DNA of 64,000 nt, taken from Cymbomonas tetramitiformis. Lineage: Eukaryota > Chlorophyta > Pyramimonadophyceae > Pyramimonadales > Pyramimonadaceae. The first letter of the stretch is position 1; each line of letters begins with the position of its first letter. Location: positions 62,001-126,000 of the forward strand of contig LGRX02027214.1 in NCBI GenBank assembly GCA_001247695.2. The letters run 5' to 3'. The notes beneath the pieces were generated by a model. The model was not told where the DNA came from and searched no databases. It saw only the letters and a list, made by a program, of their open reading frames with translations. Shown in pieces: positions 1-9,868 of this stretch. The position numbers were made by a program, and so were the translations under genes.

Positions 1-157
1 CCTCATACTACTTTTCCACCGGTTATCTCCCCATCAGATTCGTTCGGGCTAGGCCTTGTTACCGCTTGCCCCGTACTACTTTTTCAGCGGTTGTTTTCCC
101 TTCGGATTCGTTCTACCTTGTAATTAATCTAAGCATAGTGTTCGTGATTCGGTGCAG

Positions 158-1990
158 GTTGCAGGTTATCTTGGCAAAAGAGAGGCCATGCAAACCATCC
201 TCTACAAAGCAGATGTGGTCCAGTATGGAAATTCCACTCACTTCGAGTTTGAGCATCAGCTGTCCGCCTCAGAGTTCCGACATATCCTAGGCAGTCGTGA
301 AGCACGCACGAATTTCCTCAAGCGAGTAGGGAACCATGCCTGTGCAAAAATAATCGCCGCTCAGCAGTGGCCATGCTCAATGTGTGGCAACCCCAAGGCG
401 AAAACGTTGGTCAGCACGCCTTGCGACTATCTGCAACAAGATCCACCCTTTGTGATGGACTTCTTGCCGTTCCCCGTCTGTGGGTCGCAATCATGTGACA
501 AGCAGGCGAAGATAACAACTGCGCAATTGATGAAAGAGGTTTTTCCGGAGCACGGGGAGCAGGCTGCTGAAGCAGATCTTACCAATCCCAAAGCTGCTTT
601 GCCCTCCCACGCAGACGACAGAAAGGATCTGTGCGATGTACCCCCCTTGGAAGTGCAGGCGGGTAGCAAGGTCGAGGTGCATTCCTTACAGAGCGCAGAA
701 GGTCGGAACATGAACGGTTGCGTTGCGACTGTCCTTGAATTCAACGCGTCCTCCAAGCGGTTCATTATTCAATTGCAGGACACAGTTGGCGCGCAAACGC
801 AAGAGGATCTGCTGAAACGGATCAAACCCGAGAACCTGCGGTGGGCCAACGATCGTGGTGAAGAGGGGGACGGTGCGCGAGACGAGAAAGGTGACCGAGG
901 GGTGCACGCGGGCGAGTCGAAGAGGAAGACGAAGACGAGTGCTAGAGTCAGGAAGGGACCTAGTGACAACCGCAAAGCTGAAAGAGCTCTGCAGACAGCG
1001 GGTCTGTCTGCCATGAAAGGGGACTGGAGAGCTTGCGCAGATGCGTACAAGACAGGGTATGAGCTAGGAGCCCCTGATTGGCATTTGGGCTACTGCTGCG
1101 TGAGCGGGTTCACCTCCGTTCTCCGCGAGACTCACTTTCCAGCATCCACGGACGATCTTTCATTCCTGAGGCAGCTCGGGAAGGCTGAGGACGTCCCGGC
1201 ACTTCACCGTGCACAGGCACAGTTCACGTACGGGCTGATGAAGTGGCTGGGAGGGGAGCGCGAGTCCGCCGCTCGAAACTACCGCGAAGCCATTGCTATC
1301 GGTGAGAAGGCCTCTGCGAGCGACCGGGCCAGGAAGGAGACCCTGCCGGACGGTGCCACCCAGCAGTATGTTCCCAAAACGTCAGGGCCGGTACTCGACG
1401 AGGTGATGCAGGGTGCGAGGGAAAACCTAGAGGTGCTTGAGGGGCAGCGCACGGGTCCCTTGAGCAAGGAGGAGTCCCCGCCGGGGACGACTCAAGGACT
1501 GGCGCCCTTGAAGCGGGTGCACGCAGTGCCTGCGGGACCTGGAGTTCACCCCGCAGTGATGGACCAGGCGTTGGAGCAGCTTCGCGTGAGCGGATCCTCT
1601 TGCGATCAGTGTGGGCGGCAGCGAGGGGGCAAGGGAGTAGCATCGGGAGGGGAAGAGGTGAATTTGCGCATGTGTCAGCGGTGTAAGCGAGTTTGGTACT
1701 GCTCCGCGGAGTGCCAGCGTGCGGCCTGGAAGGGCGGGCACAAGAGGAACTGCCGCCCGTGGGGACAGCACTCCGCTGGCGACCGGATTCAGCTGAAGCA
1801 GGGCGCCGTGCCACTAAAACCGGAGTACAATGGCTGCATCGTGGAGGTGGTGGGCAAAGTGGCCGCCGCTGCGGACGAGCCATCCGAGGGTCCGATGAGC
1901 GAATGGGAGGTGCAATTGCTGGGCTCAGACGGAACGACAGTGAGGGTCCTGGGAAAGTTTATGGAACCGCTTAGGGCCCCACAGGGATAG
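158..1990 (+). CDS. MYND zinc-finger protein with TPR-like region (5' end probably upstream)
   Basis: The frame is open from 152, but that first codon is GTG. The sequence GGTGCAG at 151-157 looks like a 3' splice site, so this is probably the last exon of a gene starting upstream; the first in-frame ATG is at 188. Numbering from 152: a Cys-pair segment (PCSMCGNPK ... PVCGSQSCDKQ) at about 74-115; an SH3/KOW-like segment (GSKVEVHSL ... IKPENLR) at about 170-228; a helical TPR-like region at about 268-440 with GDWRACADAYKTGYELG; a MYND finger at 484-534 (CDQC, then CQRCKRVWYCSAECQ, ending HKRNC); a second SH3/KOW-like segment to the stop. MYND fingers bind proline-rich peptides and TPRs mediate protein contacts, so a scaffold or regulatory role is inferred. 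Such MYND/TPR proteins tend to be expanded in algae. The exact function is unknown. Confidence 0.72.
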   Translation, partial: VAGYLGKREAMQTILYKADVVQYGNSTHFEFEHQLSASEFRHILGSREARTNFLKRVGNHACAKIIAAQQWPCSMCGNPKAKTLVSTPCDYLQQDPPFVMDFLPFPVCGSQSCDKQAKITTAQLMKEVFPEHGEQAAEADLTNPKAALPSHADDRKDLCDVPPLEVQAGSKVEVHSLQSAEGRNMNGCVATVLEFNASSKRFIIQLQDTVGAQTQEDLLKRIKPENLRWANDRGEEGDGARDEKGDRGVHAGESKRKTKTSARVRKGPSDNRKAERALQTAGLSAMKGDWRACADAYKTGYELGAPDWHLGYCCVSGFTSVLRETHFPASTDDLSFLRQLGKAEDVPALHRAQAQFTYGLMKWLGGERESAARNYREAIAIGEKASASDRARKETLPDGATQQYVPKTSGPVLDEVMQGARENLEVLEGQRTGPLSKEESPPGTTQGLAPLKRVHAVPAGPGVHPAVMDQALEQLRVSGSSCDQCGRQRGGKGVASGGEEVNLRMCQRCKRVWYCSAECQRAAWKGGHKRNCRPWGQHSAGDRIQLKQGAVPLKPEYNGCIVEVVGKVAAAADEPSEGPMSEWEVQLLGSDGTTVRVLGKFMEPLRAPQG

Positions 1991-2806
1991 ATATAGTTGT
2001 TAAGGACATCCTAAGGGATCTGCCTGTTCCGTAAGTTATATTACATAGATCTCTGCTACGCAGAATAAGCTCTGCAACTACTTGGAACAGCCAACAAGTA
2101 ATGGACCACCGTGCTTCATGCCCAGATGCTTACGTGTGCCTACACTTGCCAGCGGACGAGTGATGGCACGGCTGGGACAACAACCCAAAATGATGGGTGG
2201 TGATGAAATAACAGTTTGCAATGAAATGTGTTGCTAGTTAAATCGAAATTTTTGTGCCGAGTTCCCCAAAAGGTGTCGAAAGGACCCATATTGGCACATT
2301 GCATTATATGTGCATTCGAATAGAGGGACGCCTTTAACACATATGGAGAAACTGTCTCCGTGTCGCTGTAGATGTCCCTATGTCCCCACTGAGTCCACTA
2401 CTGTCCTTATATGGGTGCAGATCGTTCAAAAATGTGAGCTAATGCTGTATGCATTGTAACGATTTAGAGCAGCACCTTCTGCAGGTGGATCCGGACGCGT
2501 AGCGCGCTAACGGCGTACGTTTATCGTCGACTCATTATTGATAATATTTATATATGCTCTCATCCATGTCGCCGTGGCACACGAGGGCAGCCACCTCTAG
2601 GAGAACGGGCTCCTCACAACTACATATGAGCGACGACGCCTTGCATGATTAGACGACCATGTGTATATCGACTAGCATACATGATCAAACGCATACTTGA
2701 TTGTGTTCACTCCGAATTGTGTTCGAGACACGAAGCTTTCACGTTTACTCATGCACCGCACCGTTATGCACGTTCATGTCGAGATGAGTGGCATCGCGTC
2801 ACTTCA
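1991..2806. other. intergenic, 3' of the MYND gene
   Basis: No convincing coding exon or repeat is visible. Before the copia insertion this sequence continued directly into 24236 onward. Confidence 0.5.
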
Positions 2807-2811
2807 TGCAT

Positions 2812-3145
2812 TGCGAGAAGACCCAGTCAGTAAACAGACAGGTCAAACAGGAAGCACTGCAACGCTCAGGGTTTCGCACTCAGAATCTCTCTCAACATAC
2901 AGAAGATATAATATATATAGTTCTAGTATGCTGAGTGTGATGCGAAATGAGCTAGTGTGTGCTCTGTCTCATGTGACAACCGAACTCGATCAGAGGAGAT
3001 GACAATCAGGTCAGTGAGGTAGTCAGAGGTGTCGAGCCGTATCGGTGATGACAGCGGTCAGGTCGAGTCGGTGATGACAGCGGTCATGACGGGTCGGTGA
3101 TGACAACTCTGATGACTGAGCTCGGACTGAATGTCAACTCCAGCA
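2812..3145 (-). repeat. LTR (3' LTR relative to the minus-strand element)
   Basis: Nearly identical to 23897-24230 (one mismatch in 334 bp), with TGCGAGAAG at one end and TCCAGCA at the other. The target duplication TGCAT lies immediately outside at 2807-2811. An AT-rich tract (ATATAATATATATAG near 2908-2922) may hold the LTR promoter. Confidence 0.95.
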
Positions 3146-3844
3146 CACCACCTCGAGTGAGGTGGTCAGACCAATAACCAATCAAACCAAGATACATGCC
3201 ACTAATCCAGTGCCAGAACCAAAATCCAGAAAGATGATGGAAATGGTGGAACTGCAGTCACACCGTGTCAGGGCTGAAAACCCCGAAAAGCTGGTCCGTA
3301 GACCCAACGTCCTGACACGGGCAGTAATCTGTCCCTGGTGCCACCCTGCTGTCGGGGGATAGTGATATGTCATGTCTCTGGAGGTCCACACACCGTGGCT
3401 GCAAGCTATCCGGGGTGCTTCGTCAGGGGTAGGATAAGGAGTGCCGAAGCAGGTCCAGATCCGCCCGTCACCGGAAAGACTTACTGCAGAGGGAGAATGA
3501 AGAGAGAGATCATGACTGACAGCAGCGGTGGCTCTCACGGTCGGAACAGACACTGTAATGGTACTGTGACTAATGCAGTGTAGCTAATACCAAAGAGTGA
3601 GCTCGGAATATCAATGTCCATATACACAAATCTATCAATGAGTGCCACATCATTTTCTATCTAATACAGTGATTCATTTCTAAGGAAAACAGTAACTAAC
3701 ATAAAGTAACCAGCCATAAGTAACTTTGAATATAGGCCAGTACCTGCAAAGCATAGTCAGTTACACAAACAACCCAAAACAGGAAAACAGGAAAGCAAGG
3801 TACTCACAGTCAGATCATGCTGCTGCTTTCTGAATACCAATAAA
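3146..3844 (-). other. copia 3' untranslated region
   Basis: Sequence between the gag-pol stop (3845) and the 3' LTR. No credible ORF is seen. The purine-rich GAGGTGGTG on the minus strand, abutting the LTR at 3146-3154, is a weak polypurine-tract candidate. Confidence 0.5.
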
Positions 3845-4340
3845 TCATTTCTGAATAACTGCAGCCTGAGCCTTACCCATGGCCATATATTGCTGGAACA
3901 TCTGAATGAAGTAGGGCTGCATGTCCTTGACTGGAGGAACTGGTTTGGTGAAAGGGTCTGCCAGGTTCCGAGCTGATGGGACTCTGGCACACCGAATCCA
4001 GTTCAATCTGACAAAGTCTCGGAGGACATGAAATCGGATAATCACATGCTTCACCTTCTCGGAGAGGAGGTGATGCTCGACAATAGATCTGCATGCATCA
4101 TTATCCAGCAGTAGGGGAATAGGTAACTCCAGGCGGGGATGAGCTGAAGCTGTACTGATATATTCTCTGTTCCTGTTGTTCTGGAATTTGAGGGGGGTGA
4201 TTTCATCTGTACTGAGTTCATCAGGAATTGTAGGAGAGTTTGGGCGGACTGAAGTCAGACCGTCTGCTGGCTTGTTTTGTTTGTCAAGCAGACGCCTGAG
4301 CACTGAGGTAGTCTGAAGGGAAGGCATGTCAAAGTGAATA
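3845..4340 (-). pseudogene. copia pol C-terminal fragment: RNase H tail
   Basis: About 165 codons of the end of a copia polyprotein, cut off from the rest by the 10-kb transposon at 4341. It contains the late RNase H signature DNDACRSIVEHHLLSEKVKH, followed by HVLRDFVRLNWIRCARVPS and ADPFTKPVP, the usual copia RNase H ending. At the breakpoint its frame (ATT CAC TTT GAC) joins the RT fragment ending at 14355 exactly if one AATA duplication is kept. The ATG at the start of the present ORF lies in transposon sequence and is not a real start. Confidence 0.9.
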
Positions 4341-5215
4341 GGCATGTGGCACGGCTAGGTGGGCCCGGATTGCATAATCGATGAAAATGACATTTAGAAG
4401 TCGCAAGAAGTTTCAAGAAGTACTTAGTGGTTAAAAGAAATCATCTAGAGGCAATATTTTATATTTTTGATAATTGTAGTGGCCACAGGGCTGCTTACAG
4501 GTCGCGGACGGGCTGCCGTACATACATTGCATATCTTGCGGGCGCGTGAGATATGCAAATGATACGGGGAAGTTATTAGAAGTTGTGAGAAGTATCTAGA
4601 AGTCATCCGTAGGCAATGAGAAGCAAAATTTCACATCGGGACATATTCACGGGGTGCTGGGGAGCTAATTTCGTCTGTAAAATGGCTGCAAAGCAGAAAT
4701 TGCATATCTTGCGGGCGCGTGAGATGTGCAAATGATACGGGGAAGTTATTAGAAGTTGTGAGAAGTATCTAGAAGTTATTACTAGGCATCGAGAAGTGAT
4801 ATTTCACATCGGGTCACATTCGCGGGGCGTTGGGGAGCTAATTTCGTCTGTAAACTGACTGCAAAACAGAAAATGCATGTCTCGTGGGCGCGTGAGATAT
4901 GCAAATGATACGGTGAAGTTATTACAAGTTGTGAGAAGTATCTAGAAGTTATTATTAGGCATCGAGAAGTGATATTTCACATCGGGTCACATTCGCGGGG
5001 CGTTGGGGAGCTAATTTCGTCTGTAAACTGACTGCAAAACAGAAAATGCATGTCTCGTGGGCGCGTGAGATATGCAAATGATACGGTGAAGTTATTACAA
5101 GTTGTGAGAAGTATCTAGAAGTTATTACTAGGCATCGAGAAATGATATTTCACATCGGGTCACATTCACGGGGCGTTGGGGGGCTAATTTCGTCTGTAAA
5201 CTGACTACAACATAC
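4341..5215 (+). repeat. left terminal inverted repeat with 173-bp subrepeats
   Basis: Inverted counterpart of 13240-14350. After a unique outer part (4341-4540) come four tandem copies of a 173-bp unit, with GATACGG at 4561, 4734, 4907 and 5080. Each unit carries the phrases AAGTTATTA and GAAGTATCTAGAAGT and GGAGCTAATTTCGTCTGTAA. Repeated subterminal motifs are typical transposase-binding arrays. Confidence 0.88.
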
Positions 5216-5302
5216 TTTTACTTTGCCCTAATGATACGCATATTATTTGCAGTTGCAGGAGTCATGGGGCACTAGCCGTTGCCGGGTGGCGGGTGCTCAA
5301 AT

Positions 5303-8300
5303 TCAAAGGTGGCTCAAATTCTGCAACTCCTCTATGGAGACGCCCGAGGCCCTACCCAAGTCCGAGGTATTCAATGGCTGGGTCTGCTGGAGTTGCTGGA
5401 GTTGCTGGAGCTGCTGGAGCTGTTGGAGCTGCTGGAGCTGCTGGAGCTGCTGGAGCTGTCGGGCCTGTGGTTGCTGAAGGAGCGTGGGCTGGGACTGCTG
5501 CAGAAGGGGTTGCAGCTGCTGGGTCTGCTGGAGCTGCTGGAGCTGCTGCAACCGCTGGAGCTGCTGGAGCTGCTGGAGCTGTTGCAACTGCTGGGGCTGC
5601 TGGAGCTGCTGGAGCTGTTGCAACTGCTGGGGCTGCTGGAGCTGCAAGAGCTGCAAGGGCTGCTGGAGCTGCTGGAGCTGTTGCAACTGCTGGGGCTGCT
5701 GGAGCTGCTGGAGCTGTTGCAACTGCTGGGGCTGCTGGAGCTGCTGGAGCTGTTGCAACTGCTGGGGCTGCTGAAGCTGCTGGAGCTGCTGCAGCTGCTG
5801 GAGCTGTTGCAACTGCTGCGTCTGGGGTTGTTGCAGCAACAAGGGCTGGGGTTGCAGCGGTTGGAAGGCTTGCTGCAACAAGGGAGGCTGGGACGCTTCC
5901 TGTCCTACTTGCAGCATCGGCACCGCCTGAGGCACCGCCGGAGGTTGCTGCTGAGGGCTTTGCTGCTGGGGGGGGAGGGTTGGAGGTGCCTCGGCTGTCG
6001 GCGCGCTGGGCGCATCTTCCCCTGGGCTTGCCATGAAGTCCGCCACTTGGCGCTCCAAGGCCCGCTGCTGGCGTTCCTCAGACAGCTTCAGCTGCTGGGT
6101 GAAGTGCGCCTCCTGCTGCTTCAGCATCTTCTGGCTCGCCTCCTCCTGCCTCGCTAACACCGCCGTTAGCTCCTCCACCGTGATTCCCCTCACCGGTGGG
6201 GCCGCCTCGGTAACCTCCGACAGAGCGACAAGCGGTTGAGGGGGGGCCACCGTGCGGGTTGACGGCGCCGGCGCCGCGCCCCTCGTTGACGCACGCCCCG
6301 AGGCCGGCATGCTTCCGCTGCCAGCAGAGGATCTCCCCCTTTTTTGACCCTTTGCTGAAGTTTGCGGGTCACCGCCACCCGAGCTCAAGCCCCTACCAAC
6401 CTTACCCGCCGGCTGCCGTATCCGCGGGAGGCTCGACCTCTCCGCCGGGTTTCCCTGGGAGTTGGCTCCCGCGAGTTGGCTCCTCAACTTCTTCCTCGGT
6501 GGGGTGCCGGCGGTATCCACGTCCTCGCCCTCGTCCACCGCCGGGACGGCAATCGCCGACGCACCACCCTGCGGCTCTGCAGTCGCACCCCCTCCCCACC
6601 GAGCAAGCATGTCCACGAAGACGTAGTCATCTTGCGTGTAGTGCGGCGAGGGGAAGATGTCACCCTGAAGATCCTTTGCCGTCAATTGCCTCACGATCGG
6701 AGGCAAAGAGACACCTGTGAAGAGCCCACAATCGGACGTCGAGCTTGTCAAAAAGAAATTGGGGGCTACCACTTAGACAAAAGCAATTTCACCGCAAGCA
6801 TGCTCAGCACCCCCCGCAAGAGTACCGATTCACACAAACAAAGAGAATGCCGTACCGTTCTCCAAGCCGTAGTGCTTGTGCAGCTTGATGAGCTTCGGGA
6901 AGAAGATTCTCGCGCACTCGTACACGATGTCCGACCCCTCTTCAGTCTTGAAGTGGGCGGCACCACGGGCCTTATCCGTGCTCCCCTGGTTGAGCCGGTT
7001 CATCCTGAAGATGTGCGTAAGGTGCGGGGTGGCGTATTTGCCGTGGATTGGCCCACCGCATATGGTGAACCACCCACGGTCTTTCACGTGCAAGATCGTC
7101 CCCGCAATATACGCGCCCTTGTATACTTGCCCTTGGTGATACACGACGGATCCCCTCTCGAAACGCCCCTTGGACTTTTCCGTGTACCCCTCCTTCCCAT
7201 GCACCCCATCCCCCGCCACGTACACCACCGGTGCTAACTGCGGCAGATCACGGTGATGCACCCAACGGGGATAAAAAGCAACACGTTGCTCCAACGTGGC
7301 CTTCGCCCACCCCGGCCAATCCGCGGCAGCGGGCGCCTTCACGACCACCTCCGCCGGTGCGGGCTCTCCCGCCGCGGGGCTCCCCGTGATTGGGGGCGGA
7401 GCGACTACCACCTCCGCCGGTGCGGGCTCTCCCGCCGCGGGACCCTTTGTGATTGCGGCATCCTCCACCACCACCTCCGCAGGTGCGGGCTCTCCCGCCG
7501 CGGGGCTCCCCGTGATTGGGGGCGGAGCCAACACCACCTCCGCCGGTGCGGGCTCTCCCGCCGCGGGACCCTTTGCGATTGCGGCATCCTCCACGACCAC
7601 CTCCGCACGTGCGGGCTCTCCCGCCGCGGGGCTCCCCGTGATTGGGGGCGGAGCCAACACCACCTCCCCCGGTGCGGGCTCTCCCGCCGCGGGACCCTTT
7701 GCGATTGCGGCATCCTCCACGACCACCTCCGCACGTGCGGGCTCTCCCGCCGCGGGGCTCCCCGTGATTGGGGGCGGAGCCAACACCACCTCCCCCGGTG
7801 CGGGCTCTCCCGCCGCGAGAACCTCCGTGCTCGTGGGGGCGGGAGCGTCCGCGGGTTGCTCCGCTCCCCACGGCGCTTCCACATCCCCCTCACCAACCAC
7901 GGGGGGTGTGGCCGCTTGAAGGGGCGGTGGCCATTGCTTGAGCGCGCCTTCCAGCAGCAGGGCGCCTACTTTTGAGAGCGGCAGTCCTTTCGCAGCGTCC
8001 TTCTCCGCTTGCGAGGTTGGGTAGACCGTGCGCTTCGCCATGCACTCCGGTCTACCACAATTGTTCGGCTCCTCGATGCCTTTGCCTAGAAGGCAGACGT
8101 TGTGGTAGAAGTCACCGCAGTGCGAGCACTTGTGTACTCCACGTCCATCGTCTTCCTGGCAGATGAAGCAGCAGACTTCAGGTGCTGGCGGAGGGGGTGA
8201 GGGCGGAGGCAGCACGTCGCGCCCGCCTAATTCATACCACACCAAAACCATGCGCGTTTACACAAGCAGGGTTTCGGGCATTATCCATACGCATAACTAT

Positions 8301-8877
8301 AGGCTCTACCAACATGTGATTCGAAAAGGTGCTCACCATCTTCTTGCCCTGTATAGCATCTATCGTATGCTATTGTCAGGGCATGATCGAAAGCATTCCA
8401 ATCTAATGCTTTCCTCACGGCGGTCTTCGGACCTGGCAGCTCCCCCAGTCGTTTCGTCGCCTCCGTGTCGTGCATGTTCACGACAGGGGGCTCCGATCTT
8501 CCTCCGCCAGGCTCCTCCACGCATTCCTCGCGACCGCAGTTGAACAAATCCCTCTTTAGGCCTCTTGCCTCTTGACACTTAGGGTGGTAGCGAATCCCGC
8601 ACACCGTGCATCGCGTAACGAAAGCCCCCTTTTTACAATAGCAGCACCTATCTTCTGCCAGTACCCCTTTGCATTCGCCACACTGCACCGCCGGATACTG
8701 TTTATTCGCACAGCTAAAGTGAAAGCTCCTATTGCAAACCCTACAAGTCTGCGCTGGAGCTACTTTACTGTCGCATCCAACGACATGGCAGCGGTGGTAT
8801 TCATGGGCCTTTTGGGAACCTCTCGACCCACGGGTTCTGACGGGCGCGGTGTTTCCGCCTCGGTTTCTTGAGGTCAT
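5303..8877 (-). CDS. Cys/His-finger, Ala/Pro-repeat, coiled-coil, Gln-rich protein of the 10-kb element (three exons)
   Basis: Three open stretches join at consensus splice sites with matching phase: exon 1 8877-8310 (ATG start), exon 2 8226-6856, exon 3 6714-5303. Together they give 3351 nt, 1116 aa plus a stop. Donors are GTAGAG and GTACGG; acceptors are AATTAG and TTCACAG. Exon 1 holds dense Cys/His clusters (CRVCNRSFHFSC, CGECKG, CCYCKKG, CTVCGIRYHPKC) resembling PHD/RING-type fingers. Exon 2 begins with another (CFICQEDDGRGVHKCSHC, FYHNVC), then 21-residue Ala/Pro/Glu repeats, then an unrecognised globular segment (PRWVHHRDLPQLAPVVYV ... GKYATPHLTHIFRMNRLN). Exon 3 has basic and Ser-rich stretches (TPPRKKLRSQ), a coiled coil near EELTAVLARQEEASQKM and a long LQQ-repeat tail. 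The fingers and NLS-like patches suggest a nuclear chromatin- or DNA-binding accessory factor. No family is recognised as a whole. Confidence 0.75.
5380..5830 (-). repeat. (CAG/CTG)-rich tract encoding LQQ repeats
   Basis: Imperfect CTGCTGGAG/CTGTTG repeats on the plus strand read as LQQLQQLQQPQQ on the minus strand, forming the C-terminal tail of the finger protein. The other frames stay open as poly-Leu, poly-Ala or Cys/Trp strings, which are shadows. Confidence 0.85.
7320..7835 (-). repeat. in-frame 63/126-bp tandem repeat in exon 2
   Basis: Alternating 63-bp units encode AAGEPAPGEVVLAPPPITGSP-like and AAGEPARAEVVVEDAAIAKGP-like 21-mers on the minus strand, about eight in all. The multiple-of-three period keeps the frame, as expected of a translated linker that varies in copy number. 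Confidence 0.85.
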
Positions 8878-8976
8878 TGCAGTTTCCGAAGTGCTAGCTC
8901 TAAGAAGTGTTCTTCAAGAATGGCTTCCGCTCGCTTGCACCAACTGGGGCGCTGAGACGCAGTAACTGTGCATGCA

Positions 8977-9660
8977 TGTGTGACGTCAGCTCGGTATAAA
9001 TCGAGGACAAAACCGCCCAAGCATTTCTCGTACGTCGATGGATCCTGGGATCGGATCCGACATACGAGAAAAGTTCATGCACGTTTGACGTCAGCTCAGT
9101 ATAAATCGAGGACAAAACCGCCCAAGCATTTCTCGTACGTCGATGGATCGGGATCGGATCCGACATACGAGAAAAGTTCATGCACGTGTGACGTCAGCTC
9201 AGTATAAATCGAGGACAAAACCGCCCAAGCATTTCTCGTACGTCGATGGATCTGGGATCGGATCCGACATACGAGAAAAGTTCATGCACGTTTGACGTCA
9301 GCTCAGTATAAATCGAGGACAAAACCGCCCAAGCATTTCTCGTACGTCGATGGATCTGGGATCGGATCCGACATACGAGAAAAGTTTATGCACGTTTGAC
9401 GTCAGCTCAGTATAAATCGAGGACAAAACCGCCCAAGCATTTCTCGTACGTCGATGGATCTGGGATCGGATCCGACATACGAGAAATGTTCATGCACGTT
9501 TGACGTCAGCTTATTATAAATCGAGGACAAAACCGCCCAAGCATTTCTCGTACGTCGATGGATCTGGGATCGGATCCGACATACGAGAAATGTTCATGCA
9601 CGTGTCACGTCAGCTCAGTATGAATCGAGGACAAAACCGCCCAAGCATTTCGTGGAAGTA
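8977..9660. promoter_or_regulatory. seven-copy 104-bp promoter-like array between divergent transposon genes
   Basis: TGACGTCAGCT-type sites occur at 8981, 9086, 9189, 9293, 9397, 9501 and 9605 (the last is CACGTCAGC). Each is followed about 10 bp on by TATAAAT; copy 6 has TTATTATAAAT and copy 7 has GTATGAAT. Then come GAGGACAAAACCGCCC and an inverted pair, TCTCGTACGTCG ... CGACATACGAGA. TGACGTCA is the palindromic CRE/bZIP site. The array lies between the start of the minus-strand finger gene (8877) and the plus-strand transposase frame (from 9869), so it probably drives one or both. The TATA orientation favours plus-strand transcription. Confidence 0.7.
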
Positions 9661-9868
9661 AGTATGTGAAAATGCTTGCAGAGAAAGACAAACTTGTATA
9701 TATTACTATGGATATGCATACGCGATATGTCTTGGAATCGGAGCAAACGGTGTAGGAGGGCGCGAATATGGGTGGCAGCACGAAACGGCGCCCCAATCCC
9801 ACAAGCTTTAACGGTATGAATATCTACACCCCGAAACGTGTGTACAAAAGACATGTGATTGTGCTGCT

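Noticed and set aside
5247..6157. Plus-strand poly-Leu, poly-Ala and Cys/Trp ORFs
   Set aside because: Antisense and frame shadows of the LQQ-coding tail of the minus-strand finger protein, whose exons join in phase.
7253..7975. Repetitive plus-strand ORFs rich in Leu/Ser/Arg and Ala/Gly
   Set aside because: Shadows of the 63-bp in-frame repeats in exon 2 of the minus-strand gene.
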